From the NCBI RefSeq assembly GCF_015223055.1, contig NZ_JADFBX010000001.1, positions 186,001 through 250,000 on the forward strand: 64,000 bases of DNA, in the 5' to 3' direction. Made by a program: the position numbers and the translations under genes. Source of the stretch: Pedobacter sp. MC2016-24 (GTDB taxonomy: Bacteria > Bacteroidota > Bacteroidia > Sphingobacteriales > Sphingobacteriaceae). Below are positions 17,264-25,103 of the stretch, in pieces; within the stretch, counting starts at the first letter, position 1, and the number at the start of each line of letters is the position of its first letter. The notes beneath the pieces are model-generated. The model had not been told where the DNA came from. It searched no databases and saw only the letters and a list, made by a program, of their open reading frames with translations.

Positions 17264-18223
17264 TCAGCCCTTATCGTCGTCAGAAGGCGGATTTCCCATT
17301 GACTTTTTGTATTGGACCTGAAAACTGTGTAAATCTCTGTATCCTACCTTGATGTAAACATCTTTGACGTGCATTTTATCCATGGTCAGCATCCGTTTGG
17401 CATGTACCATACGAACCTGTATTAGGTAGTGGTATGGAGTGTTGCCAAGCTGATCCTTGAAGTCATCGATCATGGTTTTTTCAGAGACATTGAACATGCG
17501 GGCAAGAGCGGTGTTATCCAGCGAGGCGTCCGCAAAATTATTCTCCAGGAAATCTTTGATGCGGTAGGCACGTTGGGCAAATTTAACATCTAAAAGCCGC
17601 TGATAATCGTCAATGAGTATTTTAGCATCACCAGACAAGAGCGATTCTAGATCTACACCCTTAGTTTCCTTATCCTCAAGCAACTGTTTCAGGTTATCTT
17701 TCATATCACTGTCTATCAGGCAAGCAGGCATGTGGTCAAACAGGTCGTCGCTATTGTCCATGCTTTCCATAAATGGTCTAAGCCTTGGGTAACGATCCAG
17801 GTTCCTTAAAATCCATAAAGGCCGTGGACAGAGATAGCATATAAGATATTTTCCCTTTGGTAAGTGAAGTACGTATTCACCGGATTTATTATAGGTAGCG
17901 TAGCATACCCCTTCTGGCGCATTGGCGATCGGTTTTCCTTCAGGAGTTAGAAAGCTCATTCCCCCTTTTATCATAAGATAAAGGAAAAGGCTTGTATTTT
18001 CAACCAGATAACTTGCTGCCAGATCGGTATGTAGGTCAATTTCAATCACTTCCATAAAGTATAGGACATGGCTGTGAAACTGGCAGATCACAGTTCCCTC
18101 TTGTATGCTGATCTGTTCGGCCTTGGCATAAGGGATACGGTAAGTGCACCAGTTGGGTATGTTTCCGGTGATATCGATTGTGAGGGTGGGCGTTTTAAAT
18201 TTGTAGGTCACGGGTCTTTCCAT
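17264..18223 (-). CDS. AraC-family transcriptional regulator
   Basis: 319 residues. The N-terminal ~200 residues are a ligand- or dimer-domain of mixed strands without a clear cupin motif. The C-terminal ~100 residues hold two helix-turn-helices: LDNTALARMFNVSEKTMIDDFKDQLGNTPYHYLIQVRM and then VKDVYIKVGYRDLHSFQVQYKKSMGNPP, the AraC signature. It would regulate nearby cargo or mobilization genes; no operator can be assigned. It ends close to its 3' neighbour's promoter region. Confidence 0.9.
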   Translation of the reverse strand: MERPVTYKFKTPTLTIDITGNIPNWCTYRIPYAKAEQISIQEGTVICQFHSHVLYFMEVIEIDLHTDLAASYLVENTSLFLYLMIKGGMSFLTPEGKPIANAPEGVCYATYNKSGEYVLHLPKGKYLICYLCPRPLWILRNLDRYPRLRPFMESMDNSDDLFDHMPACLIDSDMKDNLKQLLEDKETKGVDLESLLSGDAKILIDDYQRLLDVKFAQRAYRIKDFLENNFADASLDNTALARMFNVSEKTMIDDFKDQLGNTPYHYLIQVRMVHAKRMLTMDKMHVKDVYIKVGYRDLHSFQVQYKKSMGNPPSDDDKG

Positions 18224-18702
18224 ATTGAGTTTTCGTTAATTGTGGGCAAGCCGCACATTTAACTGAAAGCCTGCCTTACTGGTTGATGTCCATTTTTTTC
18301 TTCTCTAAAATTCCTTACAAGCGAAGGTAAGAAATTTCGTTATCCTTATCAATATTCCACTATCATATCAATTCAAGCAAAAAAAGGCCTGCGTTTTTCA
18401 GGTAATACGTGCCGGAATACTTTGTGGAAAATCTAATTTTCGTTTACATCTAACAGACCATCTTGATCTGTTTAAATGCAATTAACAACTTTTGAAGAAA
18501 AATTTTGCATGACACTTTCTGCCCAGAAAGTGTCATGTTTCCCCAAAAGCGGGCTTGGTGCCTTCAAGAGAAAGGATTTTACATGACATAAATTATTTTT
18601 AGATTTCCGGAATCCTTGCCTCCTTGATTGAATATAAGACTGTTAAAGTACCGATTGAGCATAAGTTGACAGTTAAGACTTACCACATTTAAATTTAATT
18701 GG
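18224..18702. other. Noncoding stretch between araC and the mobilization operon
   Basis: About 480 bp. The outstanding feature is the perfect 14-bp inverted repeat at 18508-18537. The rest is AT-rich without a credible gene; a frame at 18579-18809 is an out-of-frame overlap with the relaxase gene end. Confidence 0.5.
18508..18537. repeat. Perfect 14-bp inverted repeat downstream of the relaxase gene
   Basis: CATGACACTTTCTG (18508-18521) and CAGAAAGTGTCATG (18524-18537) are exact reverse complements with only CC between, followed by TTTCCCC. It may terminate the leftward mobilization operon. Because it is so close to the relaxase gene, part of an origin of transfer is also possible. Confidence 0.6.
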
Positions 18703-19680
18703 CTATCGGCTGTAACCGTATCCCTGTGATTTTCCTTTTTTCTTTTTCTTTTTCGGTGTCTCTGCCGGGCTTTGCTCGGGCGCAATGTAGACAGGCTCCA
18801 AAAGTGCACTGAGCAAAGTGGCGCCTAGCTTTCCGGTTGCACCGATCATTTCCCCGACGCTTGCAAAAAGTCCTTCCGCTACGTTCTTGCCCAATTCGTT
18901 GATGGCATCGGATTGAACAGTTTGGTGCAGAACGGTGTCCAATAACTGCATCTGCGTTTTCTCACTGACCGTCCCGTTCTTCATGGTGTTGGCATAGGCA
19001 AGGGTATCTTTCAGACCTCTGTCGAAATCAAAAAAATCGTCGAACAGGCTTTCACCGGATTGTTTAAAGGCCGTTCGGTTAAATTCGCCAAGCTTGGCGG
19101 AATGTTCCCTGTTCTTTCCCTTCGATTTGTTCTGAGGGCTGAGCTTAACGGTATTGGTAATGTCCTTCCTGCTCACGATGATCTGGATATGATCCTGCCG
19201 TCCCTCTTTACGCTCACCCTTTTGCCGTGTGCCGTCCTTTACTTCTTTGTCGGTATGTTTGTAATAGCGGTAGTTTTCGTGCTTGCCGTACCACAGCAGA
19301 TCTTTATGGCTATTTATCCCTGGTCTTTTAAAGTTTTTGGCATACTCATCCATTACCTTTACCGCATATTCCTTCAGCTTTTCTTTTGCCCCTTCCTTTC
19401 CGAAATGCTGGTAGAGGTACTCCAGTTCCTTTTGGCTGGGGCTGATGTTGATCAGGAAAAATTTAGCATCGTTGCGCCCGAGCTTGGCAATGTTATGGTC
19501 TATCTTTACCCTGACTTCCTGCCTGCTGATTTCATTTCCCGTACCGTTGAACCAGTTTTCCTGCCCCAGACCCTTGCCTTTATCGACCTGCATGTGGTTT
19601 TCCTTTTCCAGGTAGTTGACCAGCGCCCCGCTGCTGCCCTTGTTGCCTCCCGTTTCTGATGTGGTGATGTTGATGAACAT
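18703..19680 (-). CDS. Relaxase-like mobilization protein (BtgB / DUF5712 type)
   Basis: 325 residues. The N-terminal opening MFINITTSETGGNKGSSGALVNYLEKEN is characteristic of the BtgB/DUF5712 mobilization proteins of Bacteroidota. A GRQDHIQIIVSRKD segment (~165-178) is a plausible metal-binding relaxase His motif. The C-terminus is basic (KKKKKKGKSQGYGYSR). It would nick oriT and lead the strand during transfer. It follows the BtgA-like gene by 3 bp. The island has no T4SS, so a co-resident conjugative element would have to supply the pore. Confidence 0.85.
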   Translation of the reverse strand: MFINITTSETGGNKGSSGALVNYLEKENHMQVDKGKGLGQENWFNGTGNEISRQEVRVKIDHNIAKLGRNDAKFFLINISPSQKELEYLYQHFGKEGAKEKLKEYAVKVMDEYAKNFKRPGINSHKDLLWYGKHENYRYYKHTDKEVKDGTRQKGERKEGRQDHIQIIVSRKDITNTVKLSPQNKSKGKNREHSAKLGEFNRTAFKQSGESLFDDFFDFDRGLKDTLAYANTMKNGTVSEKTQMQLLDTVLHQTVQSDAINELGKNVAEGLFASVGEMIGATGKLGATLLSALLEPVYIAPEQSPAETPKKKKKKGKSQGYGYSR

Positions 19681-19683
19681 AGA

Positions 19684-20229
19684 TTATAGATTTTCCAGTG
19701 ACTGCCTGACATGTGCCTGTAGTTCCTCTTTTTTGACATTGGCCGTAGTCCAGCCAAGTGATTCCCTTTGGGCGATGTAATATTCAAGTATCTTGCTAAA
19801 GCGTAATTTGAGCAGCGCTTTGTCTTCCAGATGGGTTTGTGTTCTTGCAATGCCACGTTCCAGTGCAGTCATGCCCTCTGCAAGCTTCTTTGAATTTTCG
19901 ATTTCCTGTTTAAGATATGTTCCAACCTCTTTAAAGTACAACGTGTGCTGTTTTGCGATGATGACCAGCTTACCCGAATCGCTGAAGATGGGCAACAGGA
20001 AATCTTTTTCCTGCGTCTTGAAAAAGCCGATGATCCGGTTGTTCCCATTAACAAGTTCCTTTTTCAGCAGTTCATCGTTCAGGTCTAAGGGGTCTTTCTT
20101 GCTCCTGTAGAAATAGTCTACCATCTGTATGACGGTGGTCTTTTTTGTCCTGCCCAATTTAAGGGCGATTTTATCGAGTTTAATATCGGTGGCTACAGGG
20201 TAGCGCACCGATTTTGTATTGATATCTTC
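19684..20229 (-). CDS. BfmA/BtgA-family mobilization accessory protein
   Basis: 181 residues from Met at 20229 (MEDINTKSVRYPVATDIK); the frame is open to 20304 but would overlap the upstream gene. The N-terminal part, DIKLDKIALKLGRTKKTTVIQMVDYFYRSKKDP, resembles a ribbon-helix-helix or small HTH oriT-binding unit. The remaining ~110 residues are helical and charged. In Btg-type elements this protein pairs with the relaxase to form the relaxosome, and here it lies directly upstream of it in the same operon. Confidence 0.8.
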   Translation of the reverse strand, partial: EDINTKSVRYPVATDIKLDKIALKLGRTKKTTVIQMVDYFYRSKKDPLDLNDELLKKELVNGNNRIIGFFKTQEKDFLLPIFSDSGKLVIIAKQHTLYFKEVGTYLKQEIENSKKLAEGMTALERGIARTQTHLEDKALLKLRFSKILEYYIAQRESLGWTTANVKKEELQAHVRQSLENL

Positions 20230-20243
20230 CATCTCCCGGATGT

Positions 20244-20561
20244 TTAAGGGTTGCCTGCCGGTTTGATAATCAGCCTTATCTGGGTACCTCGTTGAGGATG
20301 CCATGAGGGATTGTATTCTATGTAGCCGTAATCCACGAGGTCTTTTATGTTCTTGTGGTAGGTGGCAACAGATTTGATACGGGAGAACCGCATCAGCTTT
20401 GGCCTGCTGACCTGAAAGGATTTCTCGGGTGTATCGCTATCGCTATAGTAGAATAAGGCCATCAGCAGGCTGATGTGGGTGGCGTAAAATTGGCTCTCCA
20501 GTGCCACCCGTTCAAAATAACCGCTAAGGGCATGTTGTTGTATGTTCAGATAATTTTTCAT
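20244..20561 (-). CDS. Small winged-helix-like protein of the mobilization operon
   Basis: 105 residues. ISLLMALFYYSDSDTPEKSFQVSRPKLMRFSRIKSVATYHKNIKDLVDYGYIEYNPS has the order helix-helix-recognition helix-wing of a replication- or transcription-type winged helix. A good AAAGGAG site precedes its ATG, and the stop of the upstream HTH gene is one base before it. It probably binds DNA near oriT or the operon promoter. No specific family name can be given. Confidence 0.7.
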   Translation of the reverse strand: MKNYLNIQQHALSGYFERVALESQFYATHISLLMALFYYSDSDTPEKSFQVSRPKLMRFSRIKSVATYHKNIKDLVDYGYIEYNPSWHPQRGTQIRLIIKPAGNP

Positions 20562-20562
20562 G

Positions 20563-20826
20563 TTATTCTCCTTTCAATATTTTTTCTATTTGTGCCTTGC
20601 TGTAGTACATCGTTCCGCCGATCTTGCGGAAGGGCAATGTTCCGTTGATGCGCAGGTTCTGTAAGGTGCCCGGCGATATGTTCAACATTTTGCGCACCTG
20701 TGCGCTCCTTAGCCATTCCCCGTTCTGCTGGCTTTCCCTCCCCTGGCTGATGATGCCTTTCATTTCCTGCAACAGTTCTATTTTGAACTGGCGAAGGTCT
20801 TCGGTTGTGATGATGTCAATCTTCAT
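20563..20826 (-). CDS. HTH_17 / excisionase-type DNA-binding protein
   Basis: 87 residues. Residues ~35-85 match the MerR-like helix_17 fold: WLRSAQVRKMLNISPGTLQNLRINGTLPFRKIGGTMYYSKAQIEKIL. The N-terminal ~30 residues are an amphipathic helix. Such proteins act as recombination directionality factors or as transcriptional activators of mobile islands. It is first in the leftward operon with the winged-helix, BtgA- and BtgB-like genes. Confidence 0.85.
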   Translation of the reverse strand: MKIDIITTEDLRQFKIELLQEMKGIISQGRESQQNGEWLRSAQVRKMLNISPGTLQNLRINGTLPFRKIGGTMYYSKAQIEKILKGE

Positions 20827-20849
20827 AAATTTGGTTCCTTTCTGATGTT

Positions 20850-21070
20850 CTGAATTAGTCCATTAGCTGGCTAATCGTATGTGTAATTAGCTGGCCAACT
20901 GCTTAGTTATTTAGCTAGCTAATTGGTATACCTGAAAGTATACCAATTATGGTTCTTAAAGGGCTTGCAGAGCCCACAAGTAGCCCCGGAGGCTACTTGA
21001 AACCCCTGTAGCGCTAGCACAGGGCAAGCAAGTAGGGCCACTGCCCAACTTCCGCTTGCTCAGCTGAAAA
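20850..21070. other. Hairpin-rich noncoding block (candidate oriT, origin or operator cluster)
   Basis: Three near-palindromes with the core TTAGCTnGC(T/C)AA lie at about 20860-20922. Then come perfect stems: AATTGGTATAC/GTATACCAATT (20921-20931/20938-20948), GGGCT/AGCCC (20961-20975), CAAGTAGCC/GGCTACTTG (20977-20985/20991-20999), CCCTGT/ACAGGG (21004-21009/21019-21024) and GGGC/GCCC near 21035. The density of stems directly upstream of the mobilization operon suggests oriT, a replication origin or the binding region of the two HTH_17 proteins. Function is inferred. Confidence 0.6.
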
Positions 21071-21234
21071 GGGGACTGACTGCCTGAACCGCCTTTCTAC
21101 AGCCAACGACCGCACCACAACCTTTTGGGCTGTCCCGAATTATCATGCTGTGCTAGTGGTTTTTGTTACACATAAACTGGATATATATCTATGTTGCTAT
21201 ATGGATATATCTGCTTGGCCATAGGGATATGTAG

Positions 21235-21540
21235 TTATGTTGGTGGTGGGATTTTCTCCGCAGTGTCGCCTTTTGCGCCTACCCACGCCAATAACTTCTT
21301 TCTGGAAAACAGCAATTTACCAGCTGTTTTTGAAAAGGGAATTTTGTTCTGTTTAACCAGACCGTAAAGCGTCGATGCTTTATAATTAATCAATGCGCCA
21401 GCCTGTCTGGTATTGAGCAGTTGGTCAACATCCTGCCTTTTCAGGTCGCCACTTGAAATGGCATTCCTGACAGAATTTTCCATAAGGCTGGAAAGTTCGC
21501 TGACAGATAACGCTGTAAATAGGATTTTCTCTTTTTCCAT
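21235..21540 (-). CDS. Second HTH_17 / excisionase-type protein
   Basis: 101 residues. An acidic helical N-terminus (LFTALSVSELSSLMENSVRNAI) precedes an HTH_17 domain at ~40-90: LLNTRQAGALINYKASTLYGLVKQNKIPFSKTAGKLLFSRKKLLAWV. It lies on the far side of the hairpin block from the first such protein, with 408 bp between the two genes. One of the two may assist excision and the other transcription or replication. Confidence 0.8.
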   Translation of the reverse strand: MEKEKILFTALSVSELSSLMENSVRNAISSGDLKRQDVDQLLNTRQAGALINYKASTLYGLVKQNKIPFSKTAGKLLFSRKKLLAWVGAKGDTAEKIPPPT

Positions 21541-21598
21541 AAATTTTGTTTTATGGATACAAAGGAATGGTGAAAAATCCCTTACAAAAGCGATGACA

Positions 21599-22777
21599 TT
21601 AATGTAATAATTTATGTTTTTTAAGGATGCTTAGCATTTCTTCGATATGGGGATTTATCGGTCGGCTTTCCTTGATAACCTTCATGCCTTTCAAGGCGTT
21701 GGCTGATATGACGTTTTTAATACTTTCCGGTTTAGAGCCATCAAAAACAGAAAAATGCCGTTTTAAGCTAGTGACATATTCAATTTGGTTAACGCTCCGG
21801 TTGTATTCATGGTTTAAATTGTAGGTGCTATACATTAATGCGTTCAGTACACTACGCATATCACCCCTTGACGTTCTTTTAACAAACGGATTTTCTGGGT
21901 GCCTTAATATTTGCGGAAATGCATTCGAACTAAATGCAGATCCTAAGAAATCTGTTAGTTCTTTATTGCTTAGTGCAGCTTCCTCTTTGCCCTTACTAGT
22001 GTTCATTGGTGCAGTTAAGACACGCCATATTGCCTCGACCTCTTCCAAATCGCACATCAGTTCAATGCGAGGAAAAGCAAGTGAAGGACTTGTTTCTATA
22101 GCAGGGGTGCTTTTTTCAGGTTTAGGTTTTTCGACTGGCACCGCTTTAATTATAGCGGGTTTCTCTGTTTCAGGGATTTTTGAAATGTCAAGCACCTTTA
22201 GGTGGCTGTCAAAATGTAACCGTAATCCTGGGCTTCCTTCAGGCAGACTGCTGTTAATATTATTGATTTCTATAAACCCCCTGTACAGGCTGGCTTGCAA
22301 ATAGCCCAAATTATAAAACAAATCTTTATCAAGATCACCATCAAAATATAGAAAATCAAGGCAATGCAGGCAAAACACTTTTAGGTACTGCACTTTTTGT
22401 TCATGCAGGAGTGCCGGATAAGATACGCCCAGATTAAGTTCAAATGCATTAATGCCCTCATTGTAACCATCGAAAAAGCATGGCTCAAAAATTTCTTTTT
22501 GTTTTATATCCCATTCACCATAAGATTCATTCGTATAATTGACACTGGTAATTTCGTTCATATTCAGGAAATCGTACAGGTCTGTATCACTGATAAAATA
22601 AGCCTTACCATCTCTAATCAATTCCCTAAACGGAAAGTAGCCCAATTTATCAATCAAGTCAAAACGGCTGTCTTTCTTCCCAAGATGACCTGACTTTTTA
22701 TGGATGAAAGAAACTTTCATATCATCATATATATGACCGGAATAAGGACTGAAATTTTTGAGGTGGTGAAAAAACAT
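21599..22777 (-). CDS. Hypothetical protein of the mobile element
   Basis: 392 residues. The N-terminal ~200 residues mix strands and helices with aromatic-rich runs (NYTNESYGEWDIKQKEIFEPCFFDGYNEG; CLHCLDFLYFDGDLDKDLFYNLGYL). A Pro/Lys/Glu linker (~205-235) follows, then a helical C-terminal domain (~240-390). No catalytic or DNA-binding motif is certain. The position upstream of the HTH_17 gene on the same strand and the two-domain layout suggest an island maintenance or regulation role, which is only inference. Confidence 0.75.
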   Translation of the reverse strand: MFFHHLKNFSPYSGHIYDDMKVSFIHKKSGHLGKKDSRFDLIDKLGYFPFRELIRDGKAYFISDTDLYDFLNMNEITSVNYTNESYGEWDIKQKEIFEPCFFDGYNEGINAFELNLGVSYPALLHEQKVQYLKVFCLHCLDFLYFDGDLDKDLFYNLGYLQASLYRGFIEINNINSSLPEGSPGLRLHFDSHLKVLDISKIPETEKPAIIKAVPVEKPKPEKSTPAIETSPSLAFPRIELMCDLEEVEAIWRVLTAPMNTSKGKEEAALSNKELTDFLGSAFSSNAFPQILRHPENPFVKRTSRGDMRSVLNALMYSTYNLNHEYNRSVNQIEYVTSLKRHFSVFDGSKPESIKNVISANALKGMKVIKESRPINPHIEEMLSILKKHKLLH

Positions 22778-22924
22778 AAATAATAGTTTTGATAGACAAA
22801 AATAATTAAAAAGTTATATGGTGTTAGCTCTACATTTTTTCTGACCAGCCTAAATAACTTCATTAGATATGTAATTAGCTGTATTTAATTTTTAAATTGC
22901 AGGATATTATAAATTAAGGCACTT

Positions 22925-23779
22925 ATGACAAAAATAGTTAGTTTTATTAATTTAAAAGGCGGGGTCGGTAAGACAACACTAACAGTAAATATCGCCTCTG
23001 TACTTGCTAAAATAAATGGCAAGAAAGTATTAGTCATTGATCTTGATCCCCAAACAAATGCAACGGTTTCATTGATATCTCAAACAGATTGGCAAAATAT
23101 TAATGATATCAAAAAGCAAACACTGTTTCATTTATTTAACGATAAACTGAATAACCTAAAAGATTTCGATTTAGACAAAGCTATAATCAAAAACGTGGGT
23201 GGAATTAAGAATTTAGACCTTATTCCCTCTAGCCTCAACTTAGTTGAGATTCAAGATAGAATAATTGAGATCGGTTCTAAATCATTCGTTAGTCACATAG
23301 ACGTATTAAAAACTGAACTGGCTCCAATTGTCGATAAGTACGACTATATCTTGATCGATTGTCCTCCAAATTTAGGCGCAATTACTCTAAATGGTATAAT
23401 AATGAGTGATTATTACGTAATCCCAACTACACCTGATATTTTATCAAAAATAGGTATAAGCCTTATTTCAAATAGAATTGACACCTTTAAAAAGGTAAGA
23501 AAAGATTGCATAATTAAGTTGGCCGGTATTGTGTTCACGAAGGTGGATTATAGAACCAATTTACACGCATCTACCCAATTCGAAATGAGGGATCCTACCT
23601 ACCACCTAAGTAACTTTGTTTTTAATAATGAGTTACCTCAAAGGATTTCAATCGCGGAATCGCCGATAGATAACAAACCACATTTGTCATCCCCAACTGC
23701 TAAAACGAAAGCAGATTGGAGAGCGACTCAACAGCTCATTAGAAACATAGTTGATGAATTTATTACAAAAACACTATAA
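22925..23779 (+). CDS. ParA/Soj-family partition ATPase
   Basis: 284 residues. It opens with the deviant Walker A motif KGGVGKTT (11-18) preceded by VSFINL, then VLVIDLDPQTNAT (Walker A' region) and YDYILIDCPPNLGAITL (Walker B), the standard ParA set. No N-terminal HTH is present, so it is of the short type. ParA proteins move or position DNA with a partner that binds a centromere. The next gene starts 8 bp after it and probably encodes that partner. A ParA on an integrative island suggests a circular, maintained phase after excision. Confidence 0.93.
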   Translation: MTKIVSFINLKGGVGKTTLTVNIASVLAKINGKKVLVIDLDPQTNATVSLISQTDWQNINDIKKQTLFHLFNDKLNNLKDFDLDKAIIKNVGGIKNLDLIPSSLNLVEIQDRIIEIGSKSFVSHIDVLKTELAPIVDKYDYILIDCPPNLGAITLNGIIMSDYYVIPTTPDILSKIGISLISNRIDTFKKVRKDCIIKLAGIVFTKVDYRTNLHASTQFEMRDPTYHLSNFVFNNELPQRISIAESPIDNKPHLSSPTAKTKADWRATQQLIRNIVDEFITKTL

Positions 23780-23787
23780 TAAGTAAC

Positions 23788-24204
23788 ATGGGACAAAAAG
23801 AGGTTAAGCAGGTTAGTAAAGTCTTAATAAAACTTGGAAATATATTAAACGAAAATCCTTCATTTTTGTATGAATTAGATGAGTTTTTAGACAAATCCCA
23901 GAACATAGAAATGGAAAAATCTATAGATGAAGAGAAAATCAACTCTATTGATTTATTCAAATTAATTCGAGAAAAAACTGAGGATGAACTCGATATAGCC
24001 CTAGAAGTATTTAATATAAAAGAATTAAGAGAGATTCTGAAAAAATATCGCTTTGGAAGCCCTTCAAAGTTAAGATCTACAAGTCAAATAAGAGGATTTA
24101 TAATTAATCAATTGAAACAAAGGAAAACGGACGTTTTTCAAATTCAGGGTGCCAATCAAGAATCAAATATTGAGAACAAGGATAACGGATTGATGAGCGA
24201 ATGA
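23788..24204 (+). CDS. Small partner protein of ParA (possible ParB-like DNA binder)
   Basis: 138 residues, in an operon with parA. The N-terminal half is acidic and helical. The second half (~75-120), VFNIKELREILKKYRFGSPSKLRSTSQIRGFIINQLKQRKTDVF, has the helix-extension-helix pattern seen in SAP/HeH-type DNA-binding domains. The C-terminal tail is Asn/Glu-rich and likely disordered. There is no classical ParB N-terminal or HTH motif. Centromere binding is inferred from context and the helix pattern. Confidence 0.7.
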   Translation: MGQKEVKQVSKVLIKLGNILNENPSFLYELDEFLDKSQNIEMEKSIDEEKINSIDLFKLIREKTEDELDIALEVFNIKELREILKKYRFGSPSKLRSTSQIRGFIINQLKQRKTDVFQIQGANQESNIENKDNGLMSE

Positions 24205-24443
24205 AACCAATTTCTTAGTTAATAGTTGGTTTAGTCGCCGATGACTCATTATGAGGAGATCGCGATTTTTTCAATGGCTTCTCTGTCAGTGTCTGATTCT
24301 GGCTTTAAATTTTAAATTAATTGGAGTAGCTTATTTCCCTAAGACAACAAGTCTCTTTTTGCATTTCGTCACAATTAATATTATTATTCCTTCTTTGACA
24401 GTATCAAGCATTTTAAAAATCCATATTTGTCAAACAGATTAGC

Positions 24444-25103
24444 TTATCCAATATGCTTAGAAAAGTCAAGCATTAAATGGTATAGCAATATATTATCTCC
24501 ATTTAAATCATGACTAGAACAATATGTATATTCAAAATCTGGAATAATCTCTCTAAATTTTAAAACTTGGGACGTATTACTTTGTGTGCATGACTTCAAT
24601 AATTTATTAATTGAAGCAGTATTCTGGTGTATGTCAATTTCTTCAACAACAAAACCAATCATTCCATTTGTTTTATAATAGGTTGAATAGGTTTTAGAAG
24701 CAAATCTACATATTCCATTATTTGTATACTCGGAGTTGAGCCCGCTTTTTCCATCTGGATTTATTGCATTTAATCTTTTACATTCAAGGATATAATACGC
24801 TTTTGTATCTTCAAAAGAGTATGGTGAAAGGACTCTAATATCTGTTCTGCCATTTGTTTCATCTTCTAAGATTTCTCTATCGAAATAGTAATTTTTAAGT
24901 TTAATTTTATTTCTTACTGAGTTTTCATTCAGATAGTTAAGATAAAGCACATCCCTAATGCGATTTTCATTATTACTTAAAACTACATTATCCTCTAACA
25001 TCAATTTATAACATATAATTACCTTCGATAAGATATCCTCTAGTTCAGAATTATAGAAAATGCTATTATACTCATAACCGGCCGCGTTCATTTCCTCAAA
25101 CAT
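24444..25103 (-). CDS. PD-(D/E)xK-like nuclease coupled to the methyltransferase
   Basis: 219 residues from the ATG at 25103, which overlaps the TGA of the upstream gene (TGATG). Visible nuclease residues are Asp88 in GRTDIRV and Glu107-Cys-Lys109 in YYILECKRL, i.e. D...ExK, with an upstream helix NENRIRDVLYLNYL that commonly carries the first acidic residue. The C-terminal ~90 residues (TYSTYYKTNGMIGFVVEEIDI ...) would complete the fold. With the methyltransferase it could form a restriction pair; the split arrangement is unusual because the methyltransferase has its own, apparently inactive, nuclease-like N-terminus. Confidence 0.75.
   Translation of the reverse strand: MFEEMNAAGYEYNSIFYNSELEDILSKVIICYKLMLEDNVVLSNNENRIRDVLYLNYLNENSVRNKIKLKNYYFDREILEDETNGRTDIRVLSPYSFEDTKAYYILECKRLNAINPDGKSGLNSEYTNNGICRFASKTYSTYYKTNGMIGFVVEEIDIHQNTASINKLLKSCTQSNTSQVLKFREIIPDFEYTYCSSHDLNGDNILLYHLMLDFSKHIG

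Noticed and set aside
24251..24442. A 63-codon hydrophobic frame after the ParA partner
   Set aside because: Low-complexity AT-rich sequence translated by chance; no start signal or conserved pattern.
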